Under the pieces are notes generated by a model, which saw nothing but the letters and a program-made list of their open reading frames with translations, was not told where the DNA came from and searched no databases. Positions 18,364 to 27,628 of a stretch of 64,000 nucleotides of DNA are shown here, one piece after another; the stretch's first letter is position 1; every line of letters begins with the position of its first letter. Source of the stretch: an uncultured Erythrobacter sp. (lineage in GTDB: Bacteria; Pseudomonadota; Alphaproteobacteria; Sphingomonadales; Sphingomonadaceae); the NCBI GenBank assembly GCA_947488155.1, contig CANKYK010000001.1:1382439-1446438 (forward strand). The letters run 5' to 3'. The translations under genes were made by a program, and so were the position numbers.

Positions 18364-18654
18364 TTATGCTGCGGCTTTTTGCGCCTTGACCAATTCACGC
18401 TTCACTTTGCGTGCATTGGCAGACAGCTTGTCGTCCTTGGTCTTCAGCAGCCAATTGTCGAGTCCGCCATTGTGCTCAACCGAGCGCAGACCATGGGTCG
18501 ATACGCGGAATTTAAAGCCTCGCTCCAGCGTTTCGCTGAGCAGAGTGACGTGCTGCAGGTTCGGCAAGAACACGCGCTTTGTCTTGTTATTGGCGTGGCT
18601 AACATTGTTGCCAGTCAAACGACCTTTGCCGGTCAGTTCGCAAATGCGCGACAT
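18364..18654 (-). CDS. rpmB: 50S ribosomal protein L28
   Basis: A 96-residue L28, a component of the large ribosomal subunit. The N-terminus [20 protein letters not shown] is standard, followed by [13 protein letters not shown] and the Lys-rich C-terminus. The open frame extends upstream to 18963, but the ATG at 18654 with a GAGA-type ribosome-binding site gives the family length. It is a monocistronic gene, divergent from tadA. Confidence 0.97.
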   Translation of the reverse strand: MSRICELTGKGRLTGNNVSHANNKTKRVFLPNLQHVTLLSETLERGFKFRVSTHGLRSVEHNGGLDNWLLKTKDDKLSANARKVKRELVKAQKAAA

Positions 18655-18805
18655 GATATCTCTCGTCTGTTCACAGTGACAGGTGGCCAAGTGATTCGGC
18701 CGCCTAAAAAGTTCGGGTGTTCCCGGAAAGGCGCGCGGATAGCCTCCACAATGCGAATCGTCAAGCAAAGTTGCGCCTATTCGCTGCGCCGTATAGCGAC
18801 CGCTT

Positions 18806-19261
18806 ATGACCCGCTGGCCCATTCCGCAACCGATGATGCGCGCTCTTGAGGCGGCGCGCGAGGCCGCACAGGTGGGCGAGGTGCCGGTCGGTGCGGTTGT
18901 GATGCAGGATGACAAAGTGATCGCGGTCGCGGCCAATGCCACGCGCGAGCCCCCCGATCCCACCGGGCATGCAGAGATCCGCGCCTTGCGCGAGGCCGCG
19001 ACGAAGCTCGGCCAAGATCGGCTGGGTACATGCGATTTGTATGTGACGCTGGAGCCTTGCGCGATGTGTGCAGGCGCGATCAGCCATGCCCGGATTGCGC
19101 GGGTCTATTATGGCGCGAGCGACCCCAAGGGCGGCGCGGTTGAGCACGGCGCGCGGGTGTTTGAGCAGGACCAATGCCTGCACCGGCCAGAGGTCTATTC
19201 CGGCATCGGCGAGGCGGAGGCGGCAGAATTGCTGCGCGCGTTTTTCCAGGAGCGGCGGTGA
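18806..19261 (+). CDS. tadA: tRNA-specific adenosine deaminase TadA
   Basis: A 151-residue zinc deaminase that converts A34 to inosine in tRNA-Arg(ACG). The catalytic block is HAE at residues 55-57 and PCAMC at 84-88, where H55, C85 and C88 bind zinc and E57 shuttles the proton. The N-terminal EVPVGAVV is typical. Downstream is a small lipoprotein gene on the same strand after a 175-base gap with its own likely promoter. Confidence 0.95.
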   Translation: MTRWPIPQPMMRALEAAREAAQVGEVPVGAVVMQDDKVIAVAANATREPPDPTGHAEIRALREAATKLGQDRLGTCDLYVTLEPCAMCAGAISHARIARVYYGASDPKGGAVEHGARVFEQDQCLHRPEVYSGIGEAEAAELLRAFFQERR

Positions 19262-19436
19262 CTTCTTCCCGTTAGATTTTGCCGGCGCCTCGTCTCTCGT
19301 GCTGTACCGGCTTGATCTGAAGCGCGTCACAGTGATCGCCGGCCCTTTGCGATCCGGAAAATTGGTTTTCCCGTTAATAAAGCTCAAACGCAGTGGCTCT
19401 AGCATACGCCCGATTCCAACGAAGGGACTTGCCAAT

Positions 19437-19907
19437 ATGCGCCATTCCATCCTCTTTATAACTGGTCTCGCAGGCTTGCTAGCAGGTTGCGGTTCTGAAG
19501 CCCTTGCCACCTCTGATGATATGCAGACGGTCTATGTAAGCGTGCGAGAGAATGCGGCCCAAGGGAAAATTGCGGAAGCCGCCCAGCTGACAGACGATCC
19601 CGCGACTTTCGAACGGCAAATGACCGACGCGCAAGCTCAGATGGGTGATGCGGAATTCAGGGCGCTGATGGCGGAGGCTGCGAGCGATTTAGATGTGCAT
19701 GAAGCAGCGAGGAGCGGCGCCTACGGGATACTTATCTTGAACGCCGATTTTAATGGTCGATCCGCGAAAGCAGCGACCTTCTTTGTCGATAATGGCGGCC
19801 AGATGTTGGAGATGGTCCGACCGACCGGCGATGTTCCTTGCGAACTGTATTCTAAGTTTTATGCTGCCAAGGGTGAACCTGACGCACAGCCTTCTGCATG
19901 TCGCTAA
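19437..19907 (+). CDS. Hypothetical lipoprotein
   Basis: A 156-residue protein with a strong lipoprotein signal (MRHSILFITGLAGLLAGC, Cys at residue 18). The mature region is largely helical and acidic (DMQTVYVSVRENAAQGKI, FERQMTDAQAQMGDAEF), then has a beta-like end with two more cysteines (PCELYSKF and PSACR). No family is recognised. The ATG at 19437 has a weak AGGG site ahead of it; the longer frame is the out-of-frame continuation of tadA and is rejected. Confidence 0.68.
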   Translation: MRHSILFITGLAGLLAGCGSEALATSDDMQTVYVSVRENAAQGKIAEAAQLTDDPATFERQMTDAQAQMGDAEFRALMAEAASDLDVHEAARSGAYGILILNADFNGRSAKAATFFVDNGGQMLEMVRPTGDVPCELYSKFYAAKGEPDAQPSACR

Positions 19908-19923
19908 GTACGTCATGACGGGA

Positions 19924-19938
19924 GGGTTTCTAAAACCC
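19924..19938. terminator. Hairpin between convergent lipoprotein and chemoreceptor genes
   Basis: GGGTTT-CTA-AAACCC is a perfect six-bp stem 17 bases past the lipoprotein stop. Its A/T content within the stem gives a partial T tract in both directions, so it may serve both convergent transcripts. Confidence 0.4.
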
Positions 19939-20019
19939 CTTCAGCCGCCCCCAGCCAGCCATTACGGCGCCCAGCTTGAGGCCAGCCTGCGCCGCGTTTC
20001 AGCCGCGATCGACTGTCCG

Positions 20020-21813
20020 CTATGCCACTTGTAAAAGTTGCGCGAATTCCTGGGCGGCCTTGTCCAGTTCCTGTGCCTGCTGCCCCAGCTCGTGGGCTGC
20101 GCCTTTTACCTTTTGAGAGAGCTGGCCGGCCTGCTCAGCATTTGCGGCAAGGTCGACAATCTTTGCATTGACCCGCTCGGTCCCGGTCGCCGCTTCCGCA
20201 GCATGCTTCGATATGTTGGTCGCGACGCTCTCATGCTGGCCCATCGCACTGGTCACTTGCAGGGCAATCTTGCTGATTTGCTCGAGCGATTCTGCAACGC
20301 CGGTTATGGAGTGCACAGCGTGCTCGACCTCGCCATTCACAGAGCTTAGCACGCCGCCAATATCAGAAGCGGAGCGGCTTGATTGTTGCGCCAGACTTTT
20401 GACCTCCGACGCCACGACGGAAAAGCCAGCACCCGCTTCGCCGGCCCGGGCCGCCTCAATGGAGGCATTGAGCGCCAGCAGATTGGTGCGCCCGGCCAGA
20501 TCAACGATCACATTGGCGATGTTATCAATACTTGCCGCCTCCCGTTCCAGCGTCTGAGCCGAGGAAACGCTAGACACGGAATCCTGCTGGGCGGCCTGTG
20601 ACAGACTGGTCTGCTTACTCACCTGGTCAGAGATTTCCCGAACGAATGAAGAGAGGTCTTCAATCGCTGAGGCGACGAACCGAACGTTTTGTGTGGCCTC
20701 GCCAGAGGTCGCGGAGATTTGGCTCGCTTGGCGGCCAGCATCAGTCGCTGCATTGGCAAGCTGTTCGGCCGTCTCGGTGAGCTCTAATGTGGCTTTGCTG
20801 GCAGCGCGCGCCACGCTTGAAACGGACGTTTCGAACCTCTTCGCCATATCCATGATCGCCGTTTGGCGCTCTGCATCAATACGCTTTTGCGTTTCCAGCT
20901 CTTTGCGCTCCAGCTCCATATGGGCCTCATGCTCGCGCAATCGGGCTTCGTGAGACTGCTTACGCAGGTCCTCTGCTTCCATGCTCATACGGCGAAATAC
21001 CGCGAGTGCATCGCCAATTTTCTGAAGCTCATCAATGTGCATTTCAGGCACTTCACGAGACACATCGCCGTTCGCAAATTCGGTCGTAATCTCCGCGAGA
21101 TTGTTCGCGGGCTTAACAATCCAACGCCGAGTTAAGGCAACGCGCAAAAGCAGCGCGATGATCAAAATACCGACGCCAATCGAAATAACGAGGACGAGAG
21201 TTTCGGTTTGGTTTCTGATTTCAACCTGGTTTTCATCGAGCCGTTTGCCAGCATTGGCTTCAACACTGTCCAGAATCCCGAGCAGGAAGCGATAGTTGCC
21301 GGCCAGCTCAATGGCGATATTGCGCCGGATTTGACTGTTTTCGCCTGCCTGGCTGGCTTCTAGCATTTCTGCGGACAATGCCGAAAGCTGCTCCATGGCG
21401 ATTGACCCGCTTTCAAAGTCCGGGTCAGAGTTGATGCGCGGATCGCCGGTCAACTGACTTGCCATTTTGGAGAAATTTGCACTGGCCGCTTTGAGGTCAT
21501 CGCGCAGCTCAATTTGCCCTTCGCGCGATGACATGTCCCAGCTTTCTCGCAGTGCAGAAGCGGCTACATGAGTTTCAAAAGCCGCCGCTCGCTGGTCTTT
21601 GATGATATCTTCGACTTCGGTCAGAGAGGTTTGCGTAGCCACAAGTTCGCGATTGTTAAAGCCGTATTGAGCCACGAATGAGGCGCCAGCCACAAGCACG
21701 ACAGCAATCGCCAAATCTGTAATTAGCAAGCGCGAAGTTAGCCGGGGACGTGTCGCTGAGCGTTTGCCGCGCAGCATCAGACCCCATTTTCTTAAGACTT
21801 CACCGACACTCAT
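20020..21813 (-). CDS. Methyl-accepting chemotaxis protein
   Basis: A 597-residue transmembrane chemoreceptor. TM1 is near residues 25-48 (LLITDLAIAVVLVAGASFVA), a helical periplasmic sensor follows, TM2 is at about 205-228 (VISIGVGILIIALLLRVAL), then HAMP. The C-terminal signalling domain has the hairpin tip region EAARAGEAGAGFSVVASEVK. No cheA, cheW or cheY is in the window, so it is an orphan receptor. A TTG 16 codons upstream is an alternative start; the ATG at 21813 is preferred. The ligand is unknown. Confidence 0.9.
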   Translation of the reverse strand: MSVGEVLRKWGLMLRGKRSATRPRLTSRLLITDLAIAVVLVAGASFVAQYGFNNRELVATQTSLTEVEDIIKDQRAAAFETHVAASALRESWDMSSREGQIELRDDLKAASANFSKMASQLTGDPRINSDPDFESGSIAMEQLSALSAEMLEASQAGENSQIRRNIAIELAGNYRFLLGILDSVEANAGKRLDENQVEIRNQTETLVLVISIGVGILIIALLLRVALTRRWIVKPANNLAEITTEFANGDVSREVPEMHIDELQKIGDALAVFRRMSMEAEDLRKQSHEARLREHEAHMELERKELETQKRIDAERQTAIMDMAKRFETSVSSVARAASKATLELTETAEQLANAATDAGRQASQISATSGEATQNVRFVASAIEDLSSFVREISDQVSKQTSLSQAAQQDSVSSVSSAQTLEREAASIDNIANVIVDLAGRTNLLALNASIEAARAGEAGAGFSVVASEVKSLAQQSSRSASDIGGVLSSVNGEVEHAVHSITGVAESLEQISKIALQVTSAMGQHESVATNISKHAAEAATGTERVNAKIVDLAANAEQAGQLSQKVKGAAHELGQQAQELDKAAQEFAQLLQVA

Positions 21814-21957
21814 AAGATCGCCCAAATTTTGCCCAATGCGGCTCGGAAATTCCTGCGCCAACGGGTCGCAATGCGCGATCCGCCGGGCAGCGTTCCATCG
21901 CGTCTTACGTGGAAATCATTAAGAACGCCTTGCTCGCCGCCTCCGCAGACAGAATTC

Positions 21958-22659
21958 CTAAAGCCCGCGCCAGATCTTCGCCCGAACGCCGTCCTTTGCG
22001 CCGTAACGGCTGGATGTGCAGCGGGCGGGGCGAAAGCGTTTGTTGTAACACAGCCGGATTTCCTCCAGCCAGCCTTGCCGGTTTAGCTTCACGCCCACCT
22101 GGCTGGCGCTCCACCCGCCATTGGCATCGGCGAACGCCTGGCGAATGCGCCCGGCGGTGAGGCCGTCCTCGCGGCTGATCCGGTCATAATCGGGAATGCG
22201 CAGGCTCTCCCACAAAATCCGTGTTACCTTGAAATAGGTGTCCGGCCGCTTGGTCATGCAGCTGCCGTGTTTGGCCCATTGCCGCGCGACCAGCCGGGCG
22301 CTGGGCATCATGCACATATTGCGGCGCGTTTCGGTGGGCGTCAGGCGCCCCTGCGTGGGGCACCATTGCGGCCATGTCCGCCCGCTTTCAGGCCACAGGC
22401 CATGGACGATCAGGCCAAAACTGCCGTTGTCGCCGCTGCATTGCGTAGAGTGCGAGCGACTGTCCTGCCGCGTGCGGCAAAAGGCTGGCGACCAGCTCAG
22501 CGCCATAGTATAGCCAGTGATCGGCAATTTGCGCGTCTGCCCATTGGGTGAGACCTGCGGCACGTTGCTGATCCGGGGCATCTGACATTGATAGGCCTGG
22601 GCGTGTGCAACTGTGGGCAATGCCATGGCCGTGACGGCGAGGAGCGCGATCATTCTCAT
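21958..22659 (-). CDS. Secreted ribonuclease T2 family protein
   Basis: A 233-residue RNase T2. A signal peptide ends at about AHAQA (residue 20). The two catalytic segments are visible: CAS I as FGLIVHGLWPE and CAS II as QWAKHGSC. Family members cleave RNA non-specifically through a 2',3'-cyclic intermediate and act in the periplasm or outside. The ATG at 22659 has AGGAGG ten bases upstream. It overlaps the preceding membrane-protein gene by four bases (ATGA). Confidence 0.92.
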   Translation of the reverse strand: MRMIALLAVTAMALPTVAHAQAYQCQMPRISNVPQVSPNGQTRKLPITGYTMALSWSPAFCRTRQDSRSHSTQCSGDNGSFGLIVHGLWPESGRTWPQWCPTQGRLTPTETRRNMCMMPSARLVARQWAKHGSCMTKRPDTYFKVTRILWESLRIPDYDRISREDGLTAGRIRQAFADANGGWSASQVGVKLNRQGWLEEIRLCYNKRFRPARCTSSRYGAKDGVRAKIWRGL

Positions 22660-23096
22660 TCGAATACAGCCTCCTGTTTCAGGGGTTCTGGCGCGAACCA
22701 TGCGCGCGCTGATGGCGAATATAGTAGCGCACAGCCCGCGACCAGAAGCCCGCCTCCTGCCATCGTGTCCCAACTCAGGGCATCCAATGTGTCGCCAAGC
22801 TGGCGGATGATGCCCATCAGCGGGACTAGAGTAAATGCGCACACCAGAACACGCGCGACCACGCTGCGAAAGCACCAGATCGCGATTACGGGAATGCAGA
22901 CGATTGAGAACCGGGCTGAAAGGACGACGATGATCCAGTCGCGGTCCGATGGGAATTGAGGCAAGATATTGCGATATTGGGCAAGCCACCCGTCAATGTC
23001 ATTGAGGCCGCCAATCAGCGCCCACAGGCCTACACCCAGAAAAATCACCGCAAATCCATGGATTGGCCATGGCCGCAAGCGTATTTGCTCGATCAT
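22656..23096 (-). CDS. Four-helix membrane protein of unknown function
   Basis: A 146-residue protein with hydrophobic segments at about residues 13-32 (FAVIFLGVGLWALIGGL), 54-74, 80-97 and 110-128 (GGGLLVAGCALLY). No family is recognised. The ATG at 23096 is chosen because the frame upstream lacks a ribosome-binding site and runs into the nadC end. It is translationally coupled to RNase T2, so it may help that enzyme's secretion or protect the host, but nothing in the sequence proves this. Confidence 0.6.
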   Translation of the reverse strand: MIEQIRLRPWPIHGFAVIFLGVGLWALIGGLNDIDGWLAQYRNILPQFPSDRDWIIVVLSARFSIVCIPVIAIWCFRSVVARVLVCAFTLVPLMGIIRQLGDTLDALSWDTMAGGGLLVAGCALLYSPSARAWFAPEPLKQEAVFE

Positions 23097-23148
23097 CCCT
23101 GGGCGCCCTTGGTTGCTGCGGCTATTGTGCGAGCCCGACAAGCAATCT

Positions 23149-24012
23149 TCATACCGGTTTGAAATCGAGGCCTATGTCAGCCGCGGGTGCGCTTTGCGTC
23201 AGGCGCCCGACCGAGACGAATTGCACCCCAGTGGCGGCCTTTGCCTTGATCGTGTCGAGGTTGATCCCGCCCGATGCCTCGCACGGCACGCGGCCATCGA
23301 TCATCGCCACCGCCTCGCGCAGGGTCTCTGGCGACATATTGTCGAGCAGCAGATGATGCGCGCCCGCTTGCAGGGCCGGGCCGATCTGGTCGAGCCGGTC
23401 AACCTCGCAAATGATGTGCTCCACCCCGGCCTCCCACGCGCGGCGCACGGCTTCGCCGACAGAGCCTGCGACGGCGACATGGTTGTCCTTGATCATCGCG
23501 GCATCCCACAGGCCCATGCGGTGGTTGCTCGCCCCGCCCATGCGGGTGGCGTATTTCTCCAGATGGCGCAGGCCGGGAATGGTCTTGCGCGTGTCGAGCA
23601 GGGTGCAATCGGGATTATCCATCGCGGTCACATATTCGCGGGCCATGGTGGCAATGCCGGAGAGGTGCTGGACCGTGTTGAGCGCGCTGCGTTCTGCGGT
23701 GAGGAGGCCGCGCGCGTTGCCGGCAAGCCGCATAAGATCGGTGCCCGGCTCCACCGCATCGCCATCTTGCGCGAGCAACTCAATCTCGATCTCTGGCTCC
23801 AGCGCGCGGAAAAATGCCTCGGCAATGGGCAGTCCCGCGACGACGATCGCATCGCGGCTGTCCATTACACCAGCGAAGCGGGCATCGGCGGGGATCACGC
23901 TTTCCGAGGTGACATCGCGCCCACCTCCGATCAGTCCCTCTCCCAAGTCCTCCGCCAAAGTGCTACGGACGAATTGGTCGAGGTCAAAGCCGGGGATGGT
24001 GAATTGGGTCAT
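23149..24012 (-). CDS. nadC: Nicotinate-nucleotide pyrophosphorylase (carboxylating)
   Basis: A 287-residue quinolinate phosphoribosyltransferase making nicotinate mononucleotide from quinolinate and PRPP in NAD synthesis. Signature parts are LAEDLGEGLIGGGRDVTSE, TAERSALNTVQHLSGIATMA, the DTRKTIPGLRHLEKYA block and the end SGGINLDTIKAKAATGVQFVS. The ATG at 24012 is chosen over a frame 14 codons longer. A small hypothetical gene ends four bases upstream on the same strand. Confidence 0.95.
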   Translation of the reverse strand: MTQFTIPGFDLDQFVRSTLAEDLGEGLIGGGRDVTSESVIPADARFAGVMDSRDAIVVAGLPIAEAFFRALEPEIEIELLAQDGDAVEPGTDLMRLAGNARGLLTAERSALNTVQHLSGIATMAREYVTAMDNPDCTLLDTRKTIPGLRHLEKYATRMGGASNHRMGLWDAAMIKDNHVAVAGSVGEAVRRAWEAGVEHIICEVDRLDQIGPALQAGAHHLLLDNMSPETLREAVAMIDGRVPCEASGGINLDTIKAKAATGVQFVSVGRLTQSAPAADIGLDFKPV

Positions 24013-24016
24013 ACGC

Positions 24017-24283
24017 TCAACCAGTCTTACGCGAGTGGTGTTCGCGTGTTGCAAGGATTTCCTTCAGATCTGAATAGGCCGTTTTCCAAAGTGTGTCGCA
24101 CTTATAAAGGATCTGACCTTCCACCTTTGCCAGTTCATGGGGCGAAATGTCTGAATATTCTGGATCGTCTTCGCACCAGCGCAAGCGCTTCAGCCGGGCC
24201 AACAGGGCGCCAGTTGGCATCTGCTCCAACTCAGCCCTTTCCATCACTGGAAGAGCTCGCTTGTGGCCATGACCTTTCTTCAT
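24017..24283 (-). CDS. Small hypothetical protein upstream of nadC
   Basis: An 88-residue polar protein (MKKGHGHKRALPVMERAELEQ... ) with predicted helices such as LARLKRLRWCEDDPEYSDISP. It has no signal peptide or membrane segment. It ends four bases before the nadC start, which favours co-transcription. No Shine-Dalgarno is obvious and no family is recognised, so it may be real but function cannot be given. Confidence 0.5.
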   Translation of the reverse strand: MKKGHGHKRALPVMERAELEQMPTGALLARLKRLRWCEDDPEYSDISPHELAKVEGQILYKCDTLWKTAYSDLKEILATREHHSRKTG

Positions 24284-24315
24284 CCAGCAACGCTAGCTGA
24301 AGTTGTCACGCGATA

Positions 24316-25113
24316 TCAATGCACAAAGCGGGCGACCACATCACGGTAGCTGCGGCTCACCTTCACCTCAGCGCCGGAATCCAGCACCAGGAAGCATTCG
24401 CCATTGGTGTGCGGCTTCACTTGGCGCACCTGGTCGAGATTGACGATGGTGGAGCGGTGCACGCGCTGGAATTTACGCGGGTCAAGGCGGCGCTCCAGAT
24501 CCTTCATCGTTTCGCGCAGGATCAGCGAATTGTCACCGGTGTAGATGCACATGTAATCGCCAGCTGCCTCGATGTGTTCGATCGACTCGACCTCGACGCG
24601 GAAGATCTGTCCGCGATCCTTCACATTGATCAGCTTCTCAAACCGCTCGGACGTTTCACCAGCAGCCTCGCAGAACTCATCGGCCTTGTCCGGCGCGACT
24701 TCGGCCAGCACGTCTTTGAGCTTCTCGGCCTCTTCCGCCGATTTCTTCTCTGTGATGCGTTGGCGCACCCGCTCCAGCGTATCGGCGAGTTTATCCTCGT
24801 CGACCGGCTTCATCAGGTAATTCACCGCATTGGTCTCAAACGCGCGGATGGCGTGCTCTTCAAAGGCGGTGACAAACACGAACAGGGGTGGTTCGATCTC
24901 CATCACGCCTTTGACGACAGAAAATCCGTCGAAGCCGGGCATTTGGATGTCGAGAAACACCAGATCGGGCTTTTGCGTCTTGATTTTACGAATGGCTTCG
25001 CGGCCGTTTGAGCAGGTGTCGATAATTTCGACATCGTCAAACGCCTCGAGCCTCAGTTGCAGGCCTTGAATGGCCAGTTTTTCATCGTCGACTAGGATTG
25101 TGCGTATGGTCAT
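24316..25113 (-). CDS. LytTR-family response regulator
   Basis: A 265-residue response regulator. The receiver domain (1-120) has the acidic pair D9/D10, phospho-acceptor D55 in LVFLDIQMPG and the switch Lys in YLMKPVDEDKL. A charged linker around residues 125-160 leads to a LytTR DNA-binding domain (RQVKPHTNGECFLVLDSGAEVKV split over its strands). It overlaps the histidine kinase gene by four bases, forming a classical LytS/LytR-type pair. It probably autoregulates through sites upstream of the kinase. Confidence 0.93.
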   Translation of the reverse strand: MTIRTILVDDEKLAIQGLQLRLEAFDDVEIIDTCSNGREAIRKIKTQKPDLVFLDIQMPGFDGFSVVKGVMEIEPPLFVFVTAFEEHAIRAFETNAVNYLMKPVDEDKLADTLERVRQRITEKKSAEEAEKLKDVLAEVAPDKADEFCEAAGETSERFEKLINVKDRGQIFRVEVESIEHIEAAGDYMCIYTGDNSLILRETMKDLERRLDPRKFQRVHRSTIVNLDQVRQVKPHTNGECFLVLDSGAEVKVSRSYRDVVARFVH

Positions 25114-26369
25114 GCAGCAGGTCCAATGGCGCGTCTGGGATTAAGGGTAATCACCGACGCTGGCTGGGGGTTGGTGCCGGGGGCGGCAGAATTGGCATCC
25201 GCGGGGTCGGAGCCGGTTGCGCTTGCAGCTTGAGCATCTGGGCCAAGTGCAAATTCGTCTTCCATCTGGAAGGGGATTTCAATCGTGACGGCAAAACCGC
25301 CGCCGGGATCAGAACGGGTCTCAAACTTATGATCCGGGCCGTACGCCTGCATCAGGCGGTTGCGAATATTGGCCAGGCCAACGCCGGTGGAGACCGGCTG
25401 GTTCGCCTTGTCTTGCTCATAATCGAGCAATTCGTGCCGGACGGGGGCATTCGCGCCGGGGCCGGTGTCTTCCACGGTAATGCGCAGGCGTCCGGCCATG
25501 ATCCGGGCGGCCAGCGTGATCTGCGCGCCCTCTTCCTGAGTGGAAACGGCGTATTTCACTGCGTTTTCGACCAAAGGCTGAAGCAGCATGGAGGGTAGGC
25601 GCGCATCCATCGCGTCGTCTTCGATGGCGAATTTGGTGCGCAGCCGCTCTTCAAATCGCATCCGCTCAATATCGAGATAGAGCTGCAGTGTTTCGACCTC
25701 TTGCGCCAGCGTCACCTGGCTGCCGGGTTCGCTAACCAGAGTGTGGCGCAGGAAGCTGGAGAGGCGGGTGAGCATCGCATTGGCGGGCTCGGTCTGTTTC
25801 AGCAGCACCAAAGTGCTGATCGAGTTCAATGTGTTGAACAGGAAATGCGGGTTCAGCTGATAGCGCAGCATCGCCAGCTGAGCGCTGGTCGCTTGCGCCT
25901 CGAGCCGCTCCAGCCGGTCGGCCTGTTCTTCAACGGTGAGGAAGTAGCTGATCGCGTAATACAGCGCGCTCCACCCGCCGAGCAGGGTCAGCGGGATGAA
26001 GGAGCTGCCGATCAGGCGCTGCGCGAAGCTCGTCTCGCTTGCGCCGCCGATATAGAGGCTTTGCACCCAGGCATCGATCGAGGCGTGGATCATGACCGCC
26101 GCAAGCACCACCGCAGCTGTCGTTCCCCAGGTCACAATCGGTTGGCGCCCAATCAGCTGGCGATAGATCACCGAGAGTACGAGCGTGATGGAAAAGCCGG
26201 TAATGGTCGTGAGTAGCAGTAGGACCACCAGATCGAGCGGCTGATCATTGGCCACCGCGACAACGGTCCTCAGCAGGAAATACCCGCCCCAGCCGGAGAG
26301 CTGGAGAGTCCAGAACGCTCTGTTCTTACTGGCAAAGAACGGCGTAGGCTGAATAGGTAGCATGACCAT
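25110..26369 (-). CDS. LytS/YehU-type sensor histidine kinase
   Basis: A 419-residue membrane kinase of the His_kinase (PF06580) type. Several hydrophobic segments fill the first 145 residues (about 23-38, 47-68, 84-100, 124-145). A coiled coil (EEQADRLERLEAQATSAQ) follows, and the phosphorylated His is H175 in YQLNPHFLFNTLN. The ATPase domain has PLVENAVKYA and GTGLANIRNRL-like GVGLANIRNR. A Pro/Ala-rich tail ends the protein. An AAGGGT site lies seven bases before the ATG at 26369. Confidence 0.93.
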   Translation of the reverse strand: MVMLPIQPTPFFASKNRAFWTLQLSGWGGYFLLRTVVAVANDQPLDLVVLLLLTTITGFSITLVLSVIYRQLIGRQPIVTWGTTAAVVLAAVMIHASIDAWVQSLYIGGASETSFAQRLIGSSFIPLTLLGGWSALYYAISYFLTVEEQADRLERLEAQATSAQLAMLRYQLNPHFLFNTLNSISTLVLLKQTEPANAMLTRLSSFLRHTLVSEPGSQVTLAQEVETLQLYLDIERMRFEERLRTKFAIEDDAMDARLPSMLLQPLVENAVKYAVSTQEEGAQITLAARIMAGRLRITVEDTGPGANAPVRHELLDYEQDKANQPVSTGVGLANIRNRLMQAYGPDHKFETRSDPGGGFAVTIEIPFQMEDEFALGPDAQAASATGSDPADANSAAPGTNPQPASVITLNPRRAIGPAA

Positions 26370-26386
26370 GGCCGACCCTTGTAGAC

Positions 26387-26486
26387 GAATTGTGCGGTGG
26401 ATGGCAGCTAGTTTTGCCTGCGGGTGATCGCGTTGGCCGCACTTTCTGCCCCGGAAAACCGCCGATTGCGTAGAGAATTGTGCGGT
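26387..26486. repeat. Pair of 12-base direct repeats in the kinase promoter region
   Basis: GAATTGTGCGGT occurs at 26387-26398 and again at 26475-26486, 88 bases apart, both in the 227-base gap upstream of the LytS-type kinase gene. LytTR regulators bind direct repeats, so these are candidate sites for the adjacent regulator. A short tandem repeat (GTTAGTCAGTTAGTC) lies just beyond at about 26502-26516. No gene is seen in this gap. Confidence 0.45.
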
Positions 26487-26596
26487 TTGGCCTGCCTAAA
26501 GGTTAGTCAGTTAGTCGCTTGCGAGCGAGCTTGATGCGGGCGCTGCCTCAAATTTGAGCACGCCGTGAGCTGGGATTTCAGGGTTTCCTGCGCTGC

Positions 26597-27628
26597 CTAT
26601 TTCTTGGGCGCAGAGCCGGGATCGATCTCGCGGCGAAAGCCTGTGCGCCAATTGGCGCCTGCAAATGTGGGCGTATTTTGTAAGGCTTCGATCAATTCAA
26701 CCTCGGTCTGAATGAACTCGGCGCGCTCGTCCCAGCCGTCGTGCGTGCGCCCGCGAAACAGCCCGCCATCGTGCTTTGGACCCCATCGCAGCATAAACCG
26801 GTGCGCCGCGCTAGGCTCATAGCCCGCATTGGCGAGCAGCCACGGCATCAGCCGGTCGGCCTCCCGCTCGGTCAGGCGCACGTTTTTGCGCGTGCGGCCA
26901 TTGGCATCGAGCCATGCCCGGTGGCCCAGCAGATTGTGTGCGAGTTCATGCGCAATCGCGGCGGCGAATTCGTCCTCCGCATAGCCAAAGCCCACAAATT
27001 TCGACCCGATCACAACGCGCGATCCCTCTGCCAGCGCGCGCTTGCTGCCGCCTGCAAGTTCAAAGCGGGTGGCGCAGACTTTTTCTGACCTGACTATCAG
27101 CTGGGCTCCGCCGACAAGGGTTATGATAACGCGCCCGTCGTTCGCCAAAGCCTTGTCGATGTAATCATGCGCCCGGGTCAGGCGCTGCCAATGAGAGCGG
27201 TCTTCTGCGGGCCATCGATTGATCTCCTCAGAGTTCAGCCGTGTGATTTCTCTGCGAAAGCTGAGGTCGCCTACGTTCCAGGCGGGCGATCCGCGAGCGA
27301 CCGTCTGAACCGCGAAGTCGCCGAATAGCCCCAGGGTGGCGCGCGGCGAGGTCGGCTCTTTAAAGGCAACCATATCCTGCAACTGCAGCCCGATCGATTG
27401 CACAGTTTTTGGGCAGTAATCGGAATTGCCGCGCACCAACTGCCAGCCGACATCCTGCAGCCTTTGGTCGAGCGCGTGATATTCTTCCAAGGCGGTCAGT
27501 TTTGCAGAGTAATTCGGCTCTGCCGGCGTGGCAGGCTTGGCTTCATCCTGCGCCAATCCGGGAGTGCCTAGCAAACAGGCAAGCACTCCAGCCAGCGCGT
27601 GGCGCCGAAATTGACTATGCCTAAGCAT
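26597..27628 (-). CDS. M48-family metallopeptidase (exported)
   Basis: A 343-residue exported zinc peptidase. The signal peptide runs to about LAQDEA (residue 27). The zinc motif is HELAHNLLGH with H227, E228 and H231, and a downstream third ligand lies in LTEREADRLM. It lacks the membrane helices of HtpX and resembles periplasmic M48 proteins. Its ATG shares a base with the stop of the DsbA-like gene, so the two are coupled. The substrate is unknown; envelope protein quality control is plausible. Confidence 0.88.
   Translation of the reverse strand: MLRHSQFRRHALAGVLACLLGTPGLAQDEAKPATPAEPNYSAKLTALEEYHALDQRLQDVGWQLVRGNSDYCPKTVQSIGLQLQDMVAFKEPTSPRATLGLFGDFAVQTVARGSPAWNVGDLSFRREITRLNSEEINRWPAEDRSHWQRLTRAHDYIDKALANDGRVIITLVGGAQLIVRSEKVCATRFELAGGSKRALAEGSRVVIGSKFVGFGYAEDEFAAAIAHELAHNLLGHRAWLDANGRTRKNVRLTEREADRLMPWLLANAGYEPSAAHRFMLRWGPKHDGGLFRGRTHDGWDERAEFIQTEVELIEALQNTPTFAGANWRTGFRREIDPGSAPKK

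Noticed and set aside
20500..21300. Several plus-strand ORFs opposite the chemoreceptor gene
   Set aside because: They mirror the high-GC third positions of the real minus-strand gene and have no ribosome-binding sites.
22969..24300. 443-residue plus-strand ORF opposite nadC
   Set aside because: Shadow frame of nadC, with composition typical of antisense frames and no domain.
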